A stretch of DNA of 18,889 nucleotides, taken from the NCBI GenBank assembly GCA_031362725.1, contig JANLTC010000078.1, positions 1 to 18,889 on the forward strand, given 5' to 3'. The notes beneath the pieces were generated by a model. That model saw nothing but the letters and a program-made list of their open reading frames with translations, made no database searches and was not told where the DNA came from. A program made the translations under genes and the position numbers. This document shows, piece by piece, positions 1 through 7,209 of this stretch. This DNA is from PR03 sp031362725 (GTDB lineage: Bacteria > Myxococcota_A > UBA9160 > PR03). Positions within the stretch are counted from its first letter, which is position 1. The number at the start of each line of letters is the position of its first letter.

Positions 1-1
1 G

Positions 2-1048
2 GCGAAGTGGGACTACATCAACGGGAAGTTGATCGACCGCCTGCCGATCCACTACAACATCGGTCACATCATGGCGATGCACGGTGACACCGTGAAGCCG
101 CGCGGCAAATACCTGGTGGCGCTGAACAAGCTCGCGATCGATCGCTTCAACCCGGTCGGTCCGCTGCATCCGCAGAACCATCAGCTGATCGACATCTCGG
201 GCGACAAGATGCAGCTGCTCTACGACATGCCGGTTCCGCTCGGCGAGCCGCACTACGTGGTGGCGATCGACGCGACGCTGCTGAAGCCGATCGTCCGCTA
301 CCCGGCTGGGACCAACAGCCGCACCGACGAGATCTCGCCCTTCAAGACCAAGCCCGGCGAGGAGAAGATCGTTCGCGATGGGAAGAAGGTGCAGGTCTTC
401 GGCACCGAGATCCGCTCGCACATCACGCCGGAGATCATCGAAGTCGATGAAGGCGACGAAGTCTCGGTCCATCTCACCAACCTGGAGCGCGCCGAGGATC
501 AGACCCACGGCTTCACGGTCAGCAAGTACAACGTCAACGGCTCTCTCGAGCCCGGCAAGACGTCGAGCTTCACGTTCGTGGCCGACAAGCCCGGTGTGTT
601 CCCGTACTACTGCACCGAGTTCTGCTCCGCACTGCACCTCGAGATGGAGGGCTATCTGCTGGTGAAGCCGAAGGGCTACAAGCCGACGGCCACTGCATCG
701 GCCACGGCGTCGGCGGCCCAGGCCTACACCAAGGCCGACTACGACAAGCAGATGGAAGCGATTGCCAACACGCAGACGGCGATCAACGATGTGGTTACGT
801 ACCTGAAGGCGAACAACTACGCGCAGTTCCCGACCGTCGCGGCACAGGTCGAAGACGCACTCGCGCAACTCGAGCGTGCTGGTCCGGCCAAGGCGAAGAC
901 GGAGGAGTATGCGGCCAAGCAGGACTGGACCAACGCGACGCTGTGGGCAACGCAGTGGTGGCAGTTCCAGGTGAAGACCGCGGACGTGGGTCTGCGAGCC
1001 AAGGACGAGCTCAATCACCGCCTCGGCAAGCAGACGCAGGGCCAGTAG
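2..1048 (+). CDS. nosZ: Nitrous oxide reductase NosZ, clade II type, 3' part (C-terminal 348 residues)
   Basis: Reduces N2O to N2 in the periplasm. The reading frame is open to the left edge, so the N-terminal part and most CuZ histidines are missing. What remains starts in the last blades of the beta-propeller, with conserved NIGHIMAMHGDT (encoded near 59-94) and HPQNHQLIDI (near 170-199), which carry His residues of the kind that bind CuZ. The cupredoxin CuA domain follows: His at 506-508, then CTEFCSALHLEM with Cys 611-613, Cys 623-625, His 635-637 and Met 644-646. The CTEFC form, with Glu between the cysteines where classical NosZ has Trp, and the neighbouring nosB/nosG/nosH genes support the atypical clade. 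After the CuA domain an Ala/Thr linker (686-721) leads into about 108 further residues, predicted helical, with no CxxCH. This differs from the cytochrome c domain that ends Wolinella-type NosZ. Identity is firm; the role of the extension is unknown. Confidence 0.96.
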   Translation, partial: AKWDYINGKLIDRLPIHYNIGHIMAMHGDTVKPRGKYLVALNKLAIDRFNPVGPLHPQNHQLIDISGDKMQLLYDMPVPLGEPHYVVAIDATLLKPIVRYPAGTNSRTDEISPFKTKPGEEKIVRDGKKVQVFGTEIRSHITPEIIEVDEGDEVSVHLTNLERAEDQTHGFTVSKYNVNGSLEPGKTSSFTFVADKPGVFPYYCTEFCSALHLEMEGYLLVKPKGYKPTATASATASAAQAYTKADYDKQMEAIANTQTAINDVVTYLKANNYAQFPTVAAQVEDALAQLERAGPAKAKTEEYAAKQDWTNATLWATQWWQFQVKTADVGLRAKDELNHRLGKQTQGQ

Positions 1049-1056
1049 CAACACCC

Positions 1057-1386
1057 ATGCGAAGCAACACCGTCATCCTCGCAATCGCGCTCGGCACCGC
1101 GCTGGTCGCTTCGGCGGCCAGCGCGGAGGAGGCCACGCTCTCGGGCGCCGACCTCTACAAGCAGCGCACCTGCATCGCGTGCCACGGCGCCGACGCCAAG
1201 ACGCCGATCCTGCCGGTCTACCCGAAGCTCGCCGGTCAGAATCCGGCCTACATGCTCCAGCAGGCGATGGACATCAAGAGTGGCGCCCGCTCGAATGGCA
1301 ACACCGCCGCGATGAAGGGCGTCATGCACGTCGTCTCCGACGACGAGCTGAAGACCATCACCGAATGGCTCGGCACACTCAAGTAG
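1057..1386 (+). CDS. Periplasmic monoheme cytochrome c (c4/c553-like), probable NosZ electron donor
   Basis: A 109-residue class I cytochrome c. Residues 1-23 form a Sec signal peptide ending ASA before EEAT. One heme site is present, C39-I-A-C42-H43, followed by the YPKLAGQ motif (55-61) typical of c4-type domains. Met86 is the probable sixth ligand: it aligns by its spacing to the next acidic turn with the Met of both domains in the downstream diheme protein. The start at 1057 is chosen because it gives a complete signal peptide and lies 8 bases after the nosZ stop; the Shine-Dalgarno sequence is weak, so translation is probably coupled to nosZ. Position directly after nosZ suggests that it feeds electrons from the NosG/NosH branch or a bc1 complex to CuA (inferred). 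Wolinella nos clusters also carry small cytochrome genes (nosC1, nosC2), but at a different place, so I do not assign those symbols. Confidence 0.9.
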   Translation: MRSNTVILAIALGTALVASAASAEEATLSGADLYKQRTCIACHGADAKTPILPVYPKLAGQNPAYMLQQAMDIKSGARSNGNTAAMKGVMHVVSDDELKTITEWLGTLK

Positions 1387-1403
1387 AAGGAGACGAGAAA
1401 GCC

Positions 1404-2129
1404 ATGCACAATCGAATCATCCGATGGATCGAGGCTTCACTGGTCCTCTGCGCGCTGGCGCTAGCCGGTGTCGCCGGCGCACAGCCCGCACCCAAGGCGA
1501 GCGGGATCGAGTCGAAGGATTACAAGTGGAACGAGATGCAGGGCGAGAAGGTCGAAGCGCTCGGTCTCAAGGGCGACGTGAAAAATGGGGAAGCGGCCTA
1601 CGAGGTGTGCTCGGCCTGCCACCTTCCGAGTGGCTCGGGTCGGCCGGATGGCACTTTTCCCCAGCTGGCAGGCCAGCACAAGACGGTGCTGATCAAGCAG
1701 ATCGCCGACATTCGCGCCGGACGCCGTGACAACCCGATCATGTACCCGTTCGCGACGACGCTCACCGATCCGCAGGAACTGGCCGACGTCGCGGCCTACA
1801 TCCAGACGCTCTCGATCCCGCCGGGCAACGGTCGGGGGCCGGGCACCGACCTGGCTAGCGGCGAGCAGCTGTTCCAGCGCGACTGCGTGCAGTGTCACGG
1901 CAAGCAGGGCGAAGGCAACGAGGAGAAGTTCTATCCGGTGCTCGCGGGCCAGCACTACGAGTACATGCTGCGCCAGATCCGCGACATCGCCGCCGGGCGC
2001 CGCCGAAACGCCAACCCGGACATGGTGAAAGTGGTGAAGGGGTACAAGGACGAGGAGCTACAGGCCGTAGTCGATTACATGTCGCGGCTCCACTGGCCGG
2101 CGCGCGCCGGGAAGGTGAGCGGCGGCTGA
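1404..2129 (+). CDS. Periplasmic diheme cytochrome c, c4-type
   Basis: A 241-residue protein with a signal peptide (about 1-26, ending AGA before QPAP) and two tandem class I cytochrome c domains. The heme motifs are C69-S-A-C72-H73 and C161-V-Q-C164-H165. Each domain repeats the same pattern: a PQLAGQ/PVLAGQ motif (86-91 and 178-183), an I-x-AGRR segment (residues 103-108 and 195-200), and a probable axial Met (113 and 207) nine residues before an acidic turn. This internal duplication is characteristic of the c4 family, which passes electrons in the periplasm to terminal oxidoreductases. The start at 1404 is supported by AAGGAGA at 1387-1393. The gene follows the monoheme cytochrome by 17 bases and is followed one base later by nosB. 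It is a likely electron carrier between NosG/NosH or a bc1 complex and NosZ (inferred). Confidence 0.92.
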   Translation: MHNRIIRWIEASLVLCALALAGVAGAQPAPKASGIESKDYKWNEMQGEKVEALGLKGDVKNGEAAYEVCSACHLPSGSGRPDGTFPQLAGQHKTVLIKQIADIRAGRRDNPIMYPFATTLTDPQELADVAAYIQTLSIPPGNGRGPGTDLASGEQLFQRDCVQCHGKQGEGNEEKFYPVLAGQHYEYMLRQIRDIAAGRRRNANPDMVKVVKGYKDEELQAVVDYMSRLHWPARAGKVSGG

Positions 2130-2130
2130 G

Positions 2131-2829
2131 ATGGTGGAAACGAATCGCGCGGGCAGGGCGCCCTCCGGCGCCGTGCTCGGCTTCTCGCTCGCAGGGCTGG
2201 CGCTGCTCGCCGCGTCGTTCTTCGCGCCAATGTGGTGGGTGTCGCTGACGGCGCCGAACTATCCCGAGCACATCTACCCGCACGGCGTGCGGATCGTGAT
2301 GCACTGGACCCATGTGGCGAACGGCTGCACCGCGCAGACGCGCGAGCGCGACGAAATCGAAGAGGACGAGGTGCTCGACTGCGTTGCCGAGATGAACACC
2401 ATCAACCACTACATCGGGATGCACCCGATCGAGCTCGGCGCACAGCGCGAGCTCGCGGCCGCGCCGTATCTGTTCGTGGCCTTCGGGCTGCTCGCCGTGG
2501 CGGGCCTCATCTACACCGGCCCGCTCTGGTGGTTTCTCTTCGTGCCTGCGATCGCGTTGCCGGTCGGCTTTCTCGTCGACTTCGCCGGCTGGCTCTACTG
2601 GTTCGGTCACACGCTGAACGACTGGGCCGCATTTACCGTGAAGCCGTTCATGCCCACCGTGTTCGGCGAAGGCAAGGTCGCCCAGTTCAGCACCTATTCG
2701 TACCCGGACTACGGGATGGCGCTCTCGATCGCCGCGTCGGTGTGTCTGACGCTGGCGGTGTTGCAGCGCCGCAAGCAGCTGTTGGCCGACGTCAGCGCGA
2801 GCCCGCGGCTCGCCACGGCAATCGCATGA
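2131..2829 (+). CDS. nosB: Four-helix membrane protein, NosB-like
   Basis: A 232-residue inner-membrane protein with hydrophobic segments at about 14-36, 113-133, 134-158 and 194-213. The segment between helices 1 and 2 (about 40-112) is polar and probably periplasmic. It holds potential metal ligands: M57, H58, H61, C66, C84, M89, H93, M97 and H98, the last ones in the motif MNTINHYIGMHPIEL (88-102). C66 and C84 could also form a disulfide. In clade II clusters such as Wolinella's, a membrane protein gene nosB lies between nosZ and nosD, and this gene directly precedes nosD. I base the name on that position and topology rather than on a remembered alignment. The function of NosB is poorly known; a role in N2O respiration or copper handling is plausible. 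The start is one base after the preceding stop, and the stop overlaps the nosD start (ATGA). Confidence 0.62.
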   Translation: MVETNRAGRAPSGAVLGFSLAGLALLAASFFAPMWWVSLTAPNYPEHIYPHGVRIVMHWTHVANGCTAQTRERDEIEEDEVLDCVAEMNTINHYIGMHPIELGAQRELAAAPYLFVAFGLLAVAGLIYTGPLWWFLFVPAIALPVGFLVDFAGWLYWFGHTLNDWAAFTVKPFMPTVFGEGKVAQFSTYSYPDYGMALSIAASVCLTLAVLQRRKQLLADVSASPRLATAIA

Positions 2830-4088
2830 GAGCCGCGGCGCGCCTCGGCCGCGCGCTCGCGGTCGTGGGCGCGCTCGCGGTGCACGGCGTCGCTCCTGCT
2901 TGCGCTGCGGACCGAGCGGCGCTTGCGTCGTTCCAGGCGCTCGTCGATGCGACGCCGGAGGGCGGCTTCCTTCGCCCCGAAGCGGGCCGCTATGCCGGTC
3001 CGGTCGTGATCACGCGCAAGATCGCAATCGACGGCGGCTCGAAGGTCACGATCGACGGCGGGGGGAGCGGCACCGTCGTGCGCATTGAGACGAACGGCGT
3101 CGCGCTGCGCGGTCTGCGCCTCACCGGCTCTGGCGGTAACCACGATCGCGTCGACGCCGGCATCGCGCTGGTGGGCGCGGGCAATGTGATCGAGAACAAC
3201 GTGATCGAGGATTGCCTGTTCGGCATCGACATCGCGCAGTCGAACGAGAACATCGTGCGCGGCAACCGCATCCACTCGAAGTCGCGCAACACCGCGCTGC
3301 GCGGCGACGCGATCCGGCTCTGGTACAGCTTCCGCAACCAGATCCTCGACAACGACATCAGCGACACCCGAGACGTGGTGGTCTGGTACTCCGCCGACAA
3401 CGTGATCTCGCGCAATCGCATCGTCCGGGGTCGCTATGCGCTCCACACGATGTACGCCAACAAGAACCTCGTCGAGGACAACGAGTTCCTCGAGAACATG
3501 ACCGGCATCTTCTTGATGTACAGCGACGGCGTCGAGATCCGGCGCAATCGCATTCTCGGCGCCCAGGGCGCGACGGGCGTCGGCGTCGGCTTCAAGGAGT
3601 CGAGCAGCATCGTGCTCGAGGACAACGACATCGTCTATTGCGCCACCGGCATCCTGCTCGACGTCTCGCCCTACGAGCCCGACACGGCGATCCGTTTCGA
3701 GCGCAACCGGTTCGCCTACAACGGAATCGGCGTGCTCTTCCACAACGACTGGCAGGGCAACGAGTTTCGCGACAACCACTTCGTCGGCAACTTCACCCAA
3801 GTCGCGGTCCGCGGTGGCGGCGGCGCTACGCGCAACGTCTGGTCGCACAACTACTGGGACGACTACGAGGGTTTCGACCGCGACCGTGACGGCCGCGGCG
3901 ACACGCCCTACGAACTGCGCTCGTATGCGGATCGCGTCTGGATGGAGGTGCCGCAGGCGGCGTTCTTCCGCGCATCGCCGCTGATCGAGGTGATCGACTT
4001 CCTCGATCGCCTCGCGCCGTTCTCGACACCGACGCTGATCCTCCGCGACGAGGCGCCGCGCTTCGACCCTCCGGACGCCGCGTCATGA
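2826..4088 (+). CDS. nosD: NosD, periplasmic beta-helix copper-site maturation protein
   Basis: A 420-residue protein, the usual length for NosD. A signal peptide covers about 1-27 (ACA before ADRA). Residues 60-340 are a right-handed parallel beta-helix built from repeats of the form N-x-I/V-x-x-N-x-I (for example 120-126, 142-149, 192-199, 214-221). The characteristic NosD segment NYWDDYEGFDRDRDGRGD lies at 342-359. The C-terminal SPLIEVIDFLDRLAPFSTP (384-402) also matches the family. NosD works with the NosF-NosY ABC complex in assembling the CuZ centre of NosZ. The start at 2826 overlaps the nosB stop by four bases; this frame is open further upstream, but only this start gives a signal peptide. 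The stop overlaps the nosG start (ATGA). Confidence 0.96.
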   Translation: MRAAARLGRALAVVGALAVHGVAPACAADRAALASFQALVDATPEGGFLRPEAGRYAGPVVITRKIAIDGGSKVTIDGGGSGTVVRIETNGVALRGLRLTGSGGNHDRVDAGIALVGAGNVIENNVIEDCLFGIDIAQSNENIVRGNRIHSKSRNTALRGDAIRLWYSFRNQILDNDISDTRDVVVWYSADNVISRNRIVRGRYALHTMYANKNLVEDNEFLENMTGIFLMYSDGVEIRRNRILGAQGATGVGVGFKESSSIVLEDNDIVYCATGILLDVSPYEPDTAIRFERNRFAYNGIGVLFHNDWQGNEFRDNHFVGNFTQVAVRGGGGATRNVWSHNYWDDYEGFDRDRDGRGDTPYELRSYADRVWMEVPQAAFFRASPLIEVIDFLDRLAPFSTPTLILRDEAPRFDPPDAAS

Positions 4089-4921
4089 GCGAGTCGCCGC
4101 CGCCTGGCAAGCCCGCGAAGCCCGCGCGCGCGCGGCTGTCGCGCCAGCAGGAGCAGCGGCGGACGATGCTGCGCGGCGCGCTGCTGACCGTCGGGCTGCT
4201 GTTGCTGCAGCCACTGGCGGCACTGCCGATCGTGCGTCGGCTTCGCAATCGACTGCGACCGCCCGGCGCGCTCGAGGAGGCGCGCTTTCTCGGGGCGTGC
4301 ATCAAATGCGGCCAGTGCGTGCAGGTGTGTCCGGTGTCGGCGATCGTGCTCGCGGACGCGACCGAAGGCTTCGGCGTCGGGGTTCCCTACATCGACGCGC
4401 GCCAGCAGGCCTGCGACTTCTCGTGTGACGCACTTTCGTGCATTCTCGCCTGCCCGACCGGCGCACTCTCGCACGACCTCAAGGCCAAGGAGGAAGTGCA
4501 CAGCGGCGTCGCGCGGCTCGCGCGTCCGGATGCGTGTCTGGCGCGGCGGGGCGAAGCGTTCCGCGGTCTCGCGCGCGGGAACTCGTTCGACGGCGTGCTC
4601 CGCTACCCGGAGATCGATCGCTGGAATGCGATCCCGATCCGCGATCACGCCTATGACCGCGACGTGTGCGATCTGTGCGTCGTCGCATGTCCGATCGGCG
4701 AGCATGCGATCCGACTCGTGCCGATCGATCCCGCGGATGGCGGCGCTGCCGGCCTGTTCACGCCCGAGGTGCATCGCGGCTGTGTCGGCTGCGGCGTTTG
4801 CGAGATGGTCTGCCCGGCGGAGCCTGCGGCGATCGTCGTCGATGCGCGAGCGGTATTCGCGGGACACGGCGGCCGGCAGCACCAGCATCGCGGCGACGAT
4901 GCGAACGAAGGGGATTCCTGA
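4085..4921 (+). CDS. nosG: NosG, NapG-like polyferredoxin
   Basis: A 278-residue iron-sulfur protein. The N-terminus has a twin-arginine-like motif (R25-R26-T-M-L-R) before a hydrophobic segment at 31-49, so it is probably exported by Tat and may stay membrane-anchored. Cysteine groups fit four [4Fe-4S] clusters: C72/75/78/82, C110/114/119/123, C195/198/202 and C233/236/239/243. The third group shows only three closely spaced cysteines, and the isolated C151 may supply the fourth ligand (inferred). The family is that of NapG in nitrate reductase clusters. In clade II N2O reducers NosG pairs with the membrane protein NosH to pass electrons from menaquinol to periplasmic carriers, replacing NosR. 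The gene overlaps nosD by four bases and nosH by one (TGATG). The sequence leaves little doubt about the family; the electron route is from the literature on epsilonproteobacteria. Confidence 0.93.
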   Translation: MSESPPPGKPAKPARARLSRQQEQRRTMLRGALLTVGLLLLQPLAALPIVRRLRNRLRPPGALEEARFLGACIKCGQCVQVCPVSAIVLADATEGFGVGVPYIDARQQACDFSCDALSCILACPTGALSHDLKAKEEVHSGVARLARPDACLARRGEAFRGLARGNSFDGVLRYPEIDRWNAIPIRDHAYDRDVCDLCVVACPIGEHAIRLVPIDPADGGAAGLFTPEVHRGCVGCGVCEMVCPAEPAAIVVDARAVFAGHGGRQHQHRGDDANEGDS

Positions 4922-5886
4922 TGGCGGCGCCGGGGCTTCTCGGCCAGCTCGCCGTGGTGCTCGGTCGGGCGCCGCGCCGGAACGCCCCGTCGCCGGCGGC
5001 CGCCGCGATCTACGCGGCCAAGCGCGGTCGCACACCGAAGAAGAACGAACTGCTCGCGGAGATCGAGCACGCGCAGGGGAATCACAAGTGGCGCAACCGG
5101 CGCTGGGCGGTGCTCATCGGCATCAACCTCTTCTTCACGCTTTCGTTCTGGCTCGACATCCAGGTGCTCGAGGGCTCACTCACCGCGTCGCGGCTGCTCG
5201 GCTTCCATCTGGCCGACGCCTACTCGAGCCTGCTCGTGATGCTGGCGCAGCGACACGTTGCGGTGAACCTCGTGATCGGTGCGTCCACGATCGCGTTGTT
5301 CTGGGGCCTCATCGGTGGGCGCAGCTTCTGCTCGTGGGTGTGTCCCTACCATCTGGTGGCCGAGTGGGCGGAGATGCTGCACCTGCGGCTCGCGCGTGGC
5401 GGGTACGTCCGCGATCACACCATTCATCGCGGCGTGCGCGTCGTCTTCTGGGTGCTCTTCGCGGGGCTCGCATTCGCGACCGGGCAGACGTTGTTCCTGG
5501 CACTGAACCCGATCGGCATCCTGTCGCGGCTGCTCGTCTACGGACCGAGTCTCGCTCTCGGTTGGGTGGCGATGCTGCTGACCTTCGAAGTCCTCTACGC
5601 GCGCCGCGCCTGGTGCCGCTACGTCTGCCCGATCGGACTCAGCTATGGAATCCTCGGAGCGAAGGCCCCGATTCGCGTCACCTTCGATCTCGAGTCCTGC
5701 GCCCACGAAGGCGAGTGCCGCAAGGTCTGTGAAGTCTCTCATGTGCTCGACCTCACCATCAAGGGACGCGCCGAAGAGCCCAGGCTCGACGTCGGTCCCG
5801 ACTGCACGCGCTGTGGGCTGTGTGTGGACGTGTGTCCCACCGGCGCGCTGCGCTTCGAGCTGAAGGGCGTCAAGCGACTTCTCTAG
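4921..5886 (+). CDS. nosH: NosH, NapH-like membrane quinol dehydrogenase
   Basis: A 321-residue membrane iron-sulfur protein. Four hydrophobic helices lie near 62-80, 115-133, 172-195 and 210-226. Two C-x3-CP motifs (C137-C141-P and C232-C236-P) are the signature of NapH-type quinol dehydrogenases. The C-terminal cytoplasmic domain has cysteines for two [4Fe-4S] clusters: C260, C266 and C270, then C295/298/301/305-P. With NosG it would oxidise quinol and send electrons to the periplasmic cytochromes and NosZ. The start at 4921 was taken because its ATG overlaps the nosG stop by one base; the reading frame stays open upstream inside nosG but makes no sensible protein there. The basic, proline-rich first 45 residues look cytoplasmic. 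The stop is followed seven bases later by nosF. Confidence 0.94.
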   Translation: MAAPGLLGQLAVVLGRAPRRNAPSPAAAAIYAAKRGRTPKKNELLAEIEHAQGNHKWRNRRWAVLIGINLFFTLSFWLDIQVLEGSLTASRLLGFHLADAYSSLLVMLAQRHVAVNLVIGASTIALFWGLIGGRSFCSWVCPYHLVAEWAEMLHLRLARGGYVRDHTIHRGVRVVFWVLFAGLAFATGQTLFLALNPIGILSRLLVYGPSLALGWVAMLLTFEVLYARRAWCRYVCPIGLSYGILGAKAPIRVTFDLESCAHEGECRKVCEVSHVLDLTIKGRAEEPRLDVGPDCTRCGLCVDVCPTGALRFELKGVKRLL

Positions 5887-5893
5887 GAGCGAG

Positions 5894-6766
5894 ATGATCC
5901 GCGCGGAACAACTCACGAAATCGTTCGGGCGCGTGCGCGTGCTCGACCACCTCGACCTGGCCGTCGCGAGCGGGGAACGCGTCGCGCTCGTCGGCGCCAA
6001 CGGGGCCGGCAAGACCACGTTGATCCGCTGTCTGCTCGGCGAGTACACCTACGACGGGAAGCTCGCGGTGGCCGCTTGCGAGCCGCGCGCCGAGCGCACC
6101 GACGTGTTGCGCCGCATCGGCTTCGTGCCCCAGCTCCCGCCCCCGCTGCGGATGCCGGTCGGCGCGCTGCTCGACTTCGCAGCGACCGTGTGTGGCGGCG
6201 CGACCGGGCCGATGGAGGAGGTGTCGCAGCGCCTCGGCCTCGACGCGAAATCGATCTGGAAGCAGCCCTTCGCGAAGCTCTCGGGCGGTCAGAAACAGAA
6301 GCTGCTGATCGCGATCGCGCTCGGCCGCGCCTGCGAGCTGTTGGTGATGGACGAACCGGCGGCAAACCTCGACCCAAAGGCGCGGCGCGCGTTCTTCGAA
6401 GTGCTCGCCGAACGACAGGGTCAGGCGACGATGCTGATCTCGAGCCACCGCATCGACGAAGTCGCGCAGCTGGTGTCGCGCGTGATCGAGCTCGATCAGG
6501 GCAAGGTCGTGCTCGATGACCGCGTCGACGGCGCCGCCGCGCTCGACGCGCTGCTGCGTTGTCGCATCGAGCTGTCGCATGCGTCGGATGCCGCAGCCGC
6601 CGCGCTGCGCAGCTGGGGTCTCGTCTCGGAGGACGGCGGCATCTGCTTTCGCGGAACGATCGCCGGCCCCGACCGGCTGCGTTTCCTCGGTGCGCTCGCG
6701 CGCTATTCGGGGCTGCTGCGCGGGCTCTCGCTCGAGGAGATCCGCAACGGGGAACGACCCTCATGA
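5894..6766 (+). CDS. nosF: NosF, ABC transporter ATPase for NosZ maturation
   Basis: A 290-residue ABC ATPase. Walker A is GANGAGKT (34-41), the Q-loop glutamine is Q80, the signature LSGGQ is at 129-133, Walker B with catalytic Glu is LLVMDEP (149-155), and the switch His is H185. The tail after about residue 215 is family-specific. NosF energises the NosD-NosF-NosY complex involved in assembling the copper centres of NosZ; what it transports is not settled by sequence. A Shine-Dalgarno TAGGAG overlaps the nosH stop (5884-5889), five bases before the ATG. The stop overlaps the nosL start (ATGA at 6763-6766). Confidence 0.94.
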   Translation: MIRAEQLTKSFGRVRVLDHLDLAVASGERVALVGANGAGKTTLIRCLLGEYTYDGKLAVAACEPRAERTDVLRRIGFVPQLPPPLRMPVGALLDFAATVCGGATGPMEEVSQRLGLDAKSIWKQPFAKLSGGQKQKLLIAIALGRACELLVMDEPAANLDPKARRAFFEVLAERQGQATMLISSHRIDEVAQLVSRVIELDQGKVVLDDRVDGAAALDALLRCRIELSHASDAAAAALRSWGLVSEDGGICFRGTIAGPDRLRFLGALARYSGLLRGLSLEEIRNGERPS

Positions 6767-7209
6767 ATGCGCGTGTCGCCGGTGCGGCCTGGCTCGCGGT
6801 TCTGGTGCTGGCGAGCGCCTGCTCGGAGCCCAGCACCGGTCCGGTTCGCATCGTGTGGGGCCGAGACGCCTGCGACCACTGCGGCATGTCGATCAGCGAG
6901 CAGTCCTTCGCGGCCGAGGTGCGCGTGGGTCCGCGCGAAGTGATGCGCTTCGACGACTTTGGCTGCGCGCTCGCGTGGCTCGAATCGAAGGGCGGGCCGG
7001 CCGCCGCGAGCGAGTTCTGGGTGATGAATTCCGACGGCGGCGACTGGCTCGACGCGCGCACTGCCTTCTACCGGCCGGGTCAGCGCACGCCGATGGCCTA
7101 CGGCTTCGCGGCGGTGTCGATTCCGACGCTGGACAGCGTCGACTTCGAAACTGCGCGACACGCGCTATTGGAGCGAACTCGTGACCGAAGTTCCCATGAG
7201 CATCCCTAG
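6763..7209 (+). CDS. nosL: NosL, copper-chaperone lipoprotein
   Basis: A 148-residue lipoprotein. A short signal ends in LASAC with the lipidated cysteine at C20; the -3 residue is Ala rather than the common Leu, a mild deviation. The NosL copper-binding motif follows at C37-D-H-C40-G-M42. The conserved MRFDDFGC segment (61-68) and the MAYGFAA stretch (111-117) also match the family. NosL binds Cu(I) and delivers it to the NosZ/NosD assembly machinery at the outer face of the inner membrane or at the outer membrane. The start overlaps the nosF stop by four bases. The gene lies between nosF and nosY, whereas many clusters place nosL after nosY. Its 3' end overlaps the start of nosY. Confidence 0.94.
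   Translation: MNARVAGAAWLAVLVLASACSEPSTGPVRIVWGRDACDHCGMSISEQSFAAEVRVGPREVMRFDDFGCALAWLESKGGPAAASEFWVMNSDGGDWLDARTAFYRPGQRTPMAYGFAAVSIPTLDSVDFETARHALLERTRDRSSHEHP
7170..7173 (+). promoter_or_regulatory. Ribosome binding site for nosY inside nosL
   Basis: GGAG seven bases before the GTG at 7181. It favours that start over the ATG at 7196, which has no purine-rich sequence at the right distance. Confidence 0.5.

Noticed and set aside
2709..3848. A 379-codon minus-strand open frame opposite nosD
   Set aside because: The Asp/Val/Ala-rich translation is the complement of nosD beta-helix codons.
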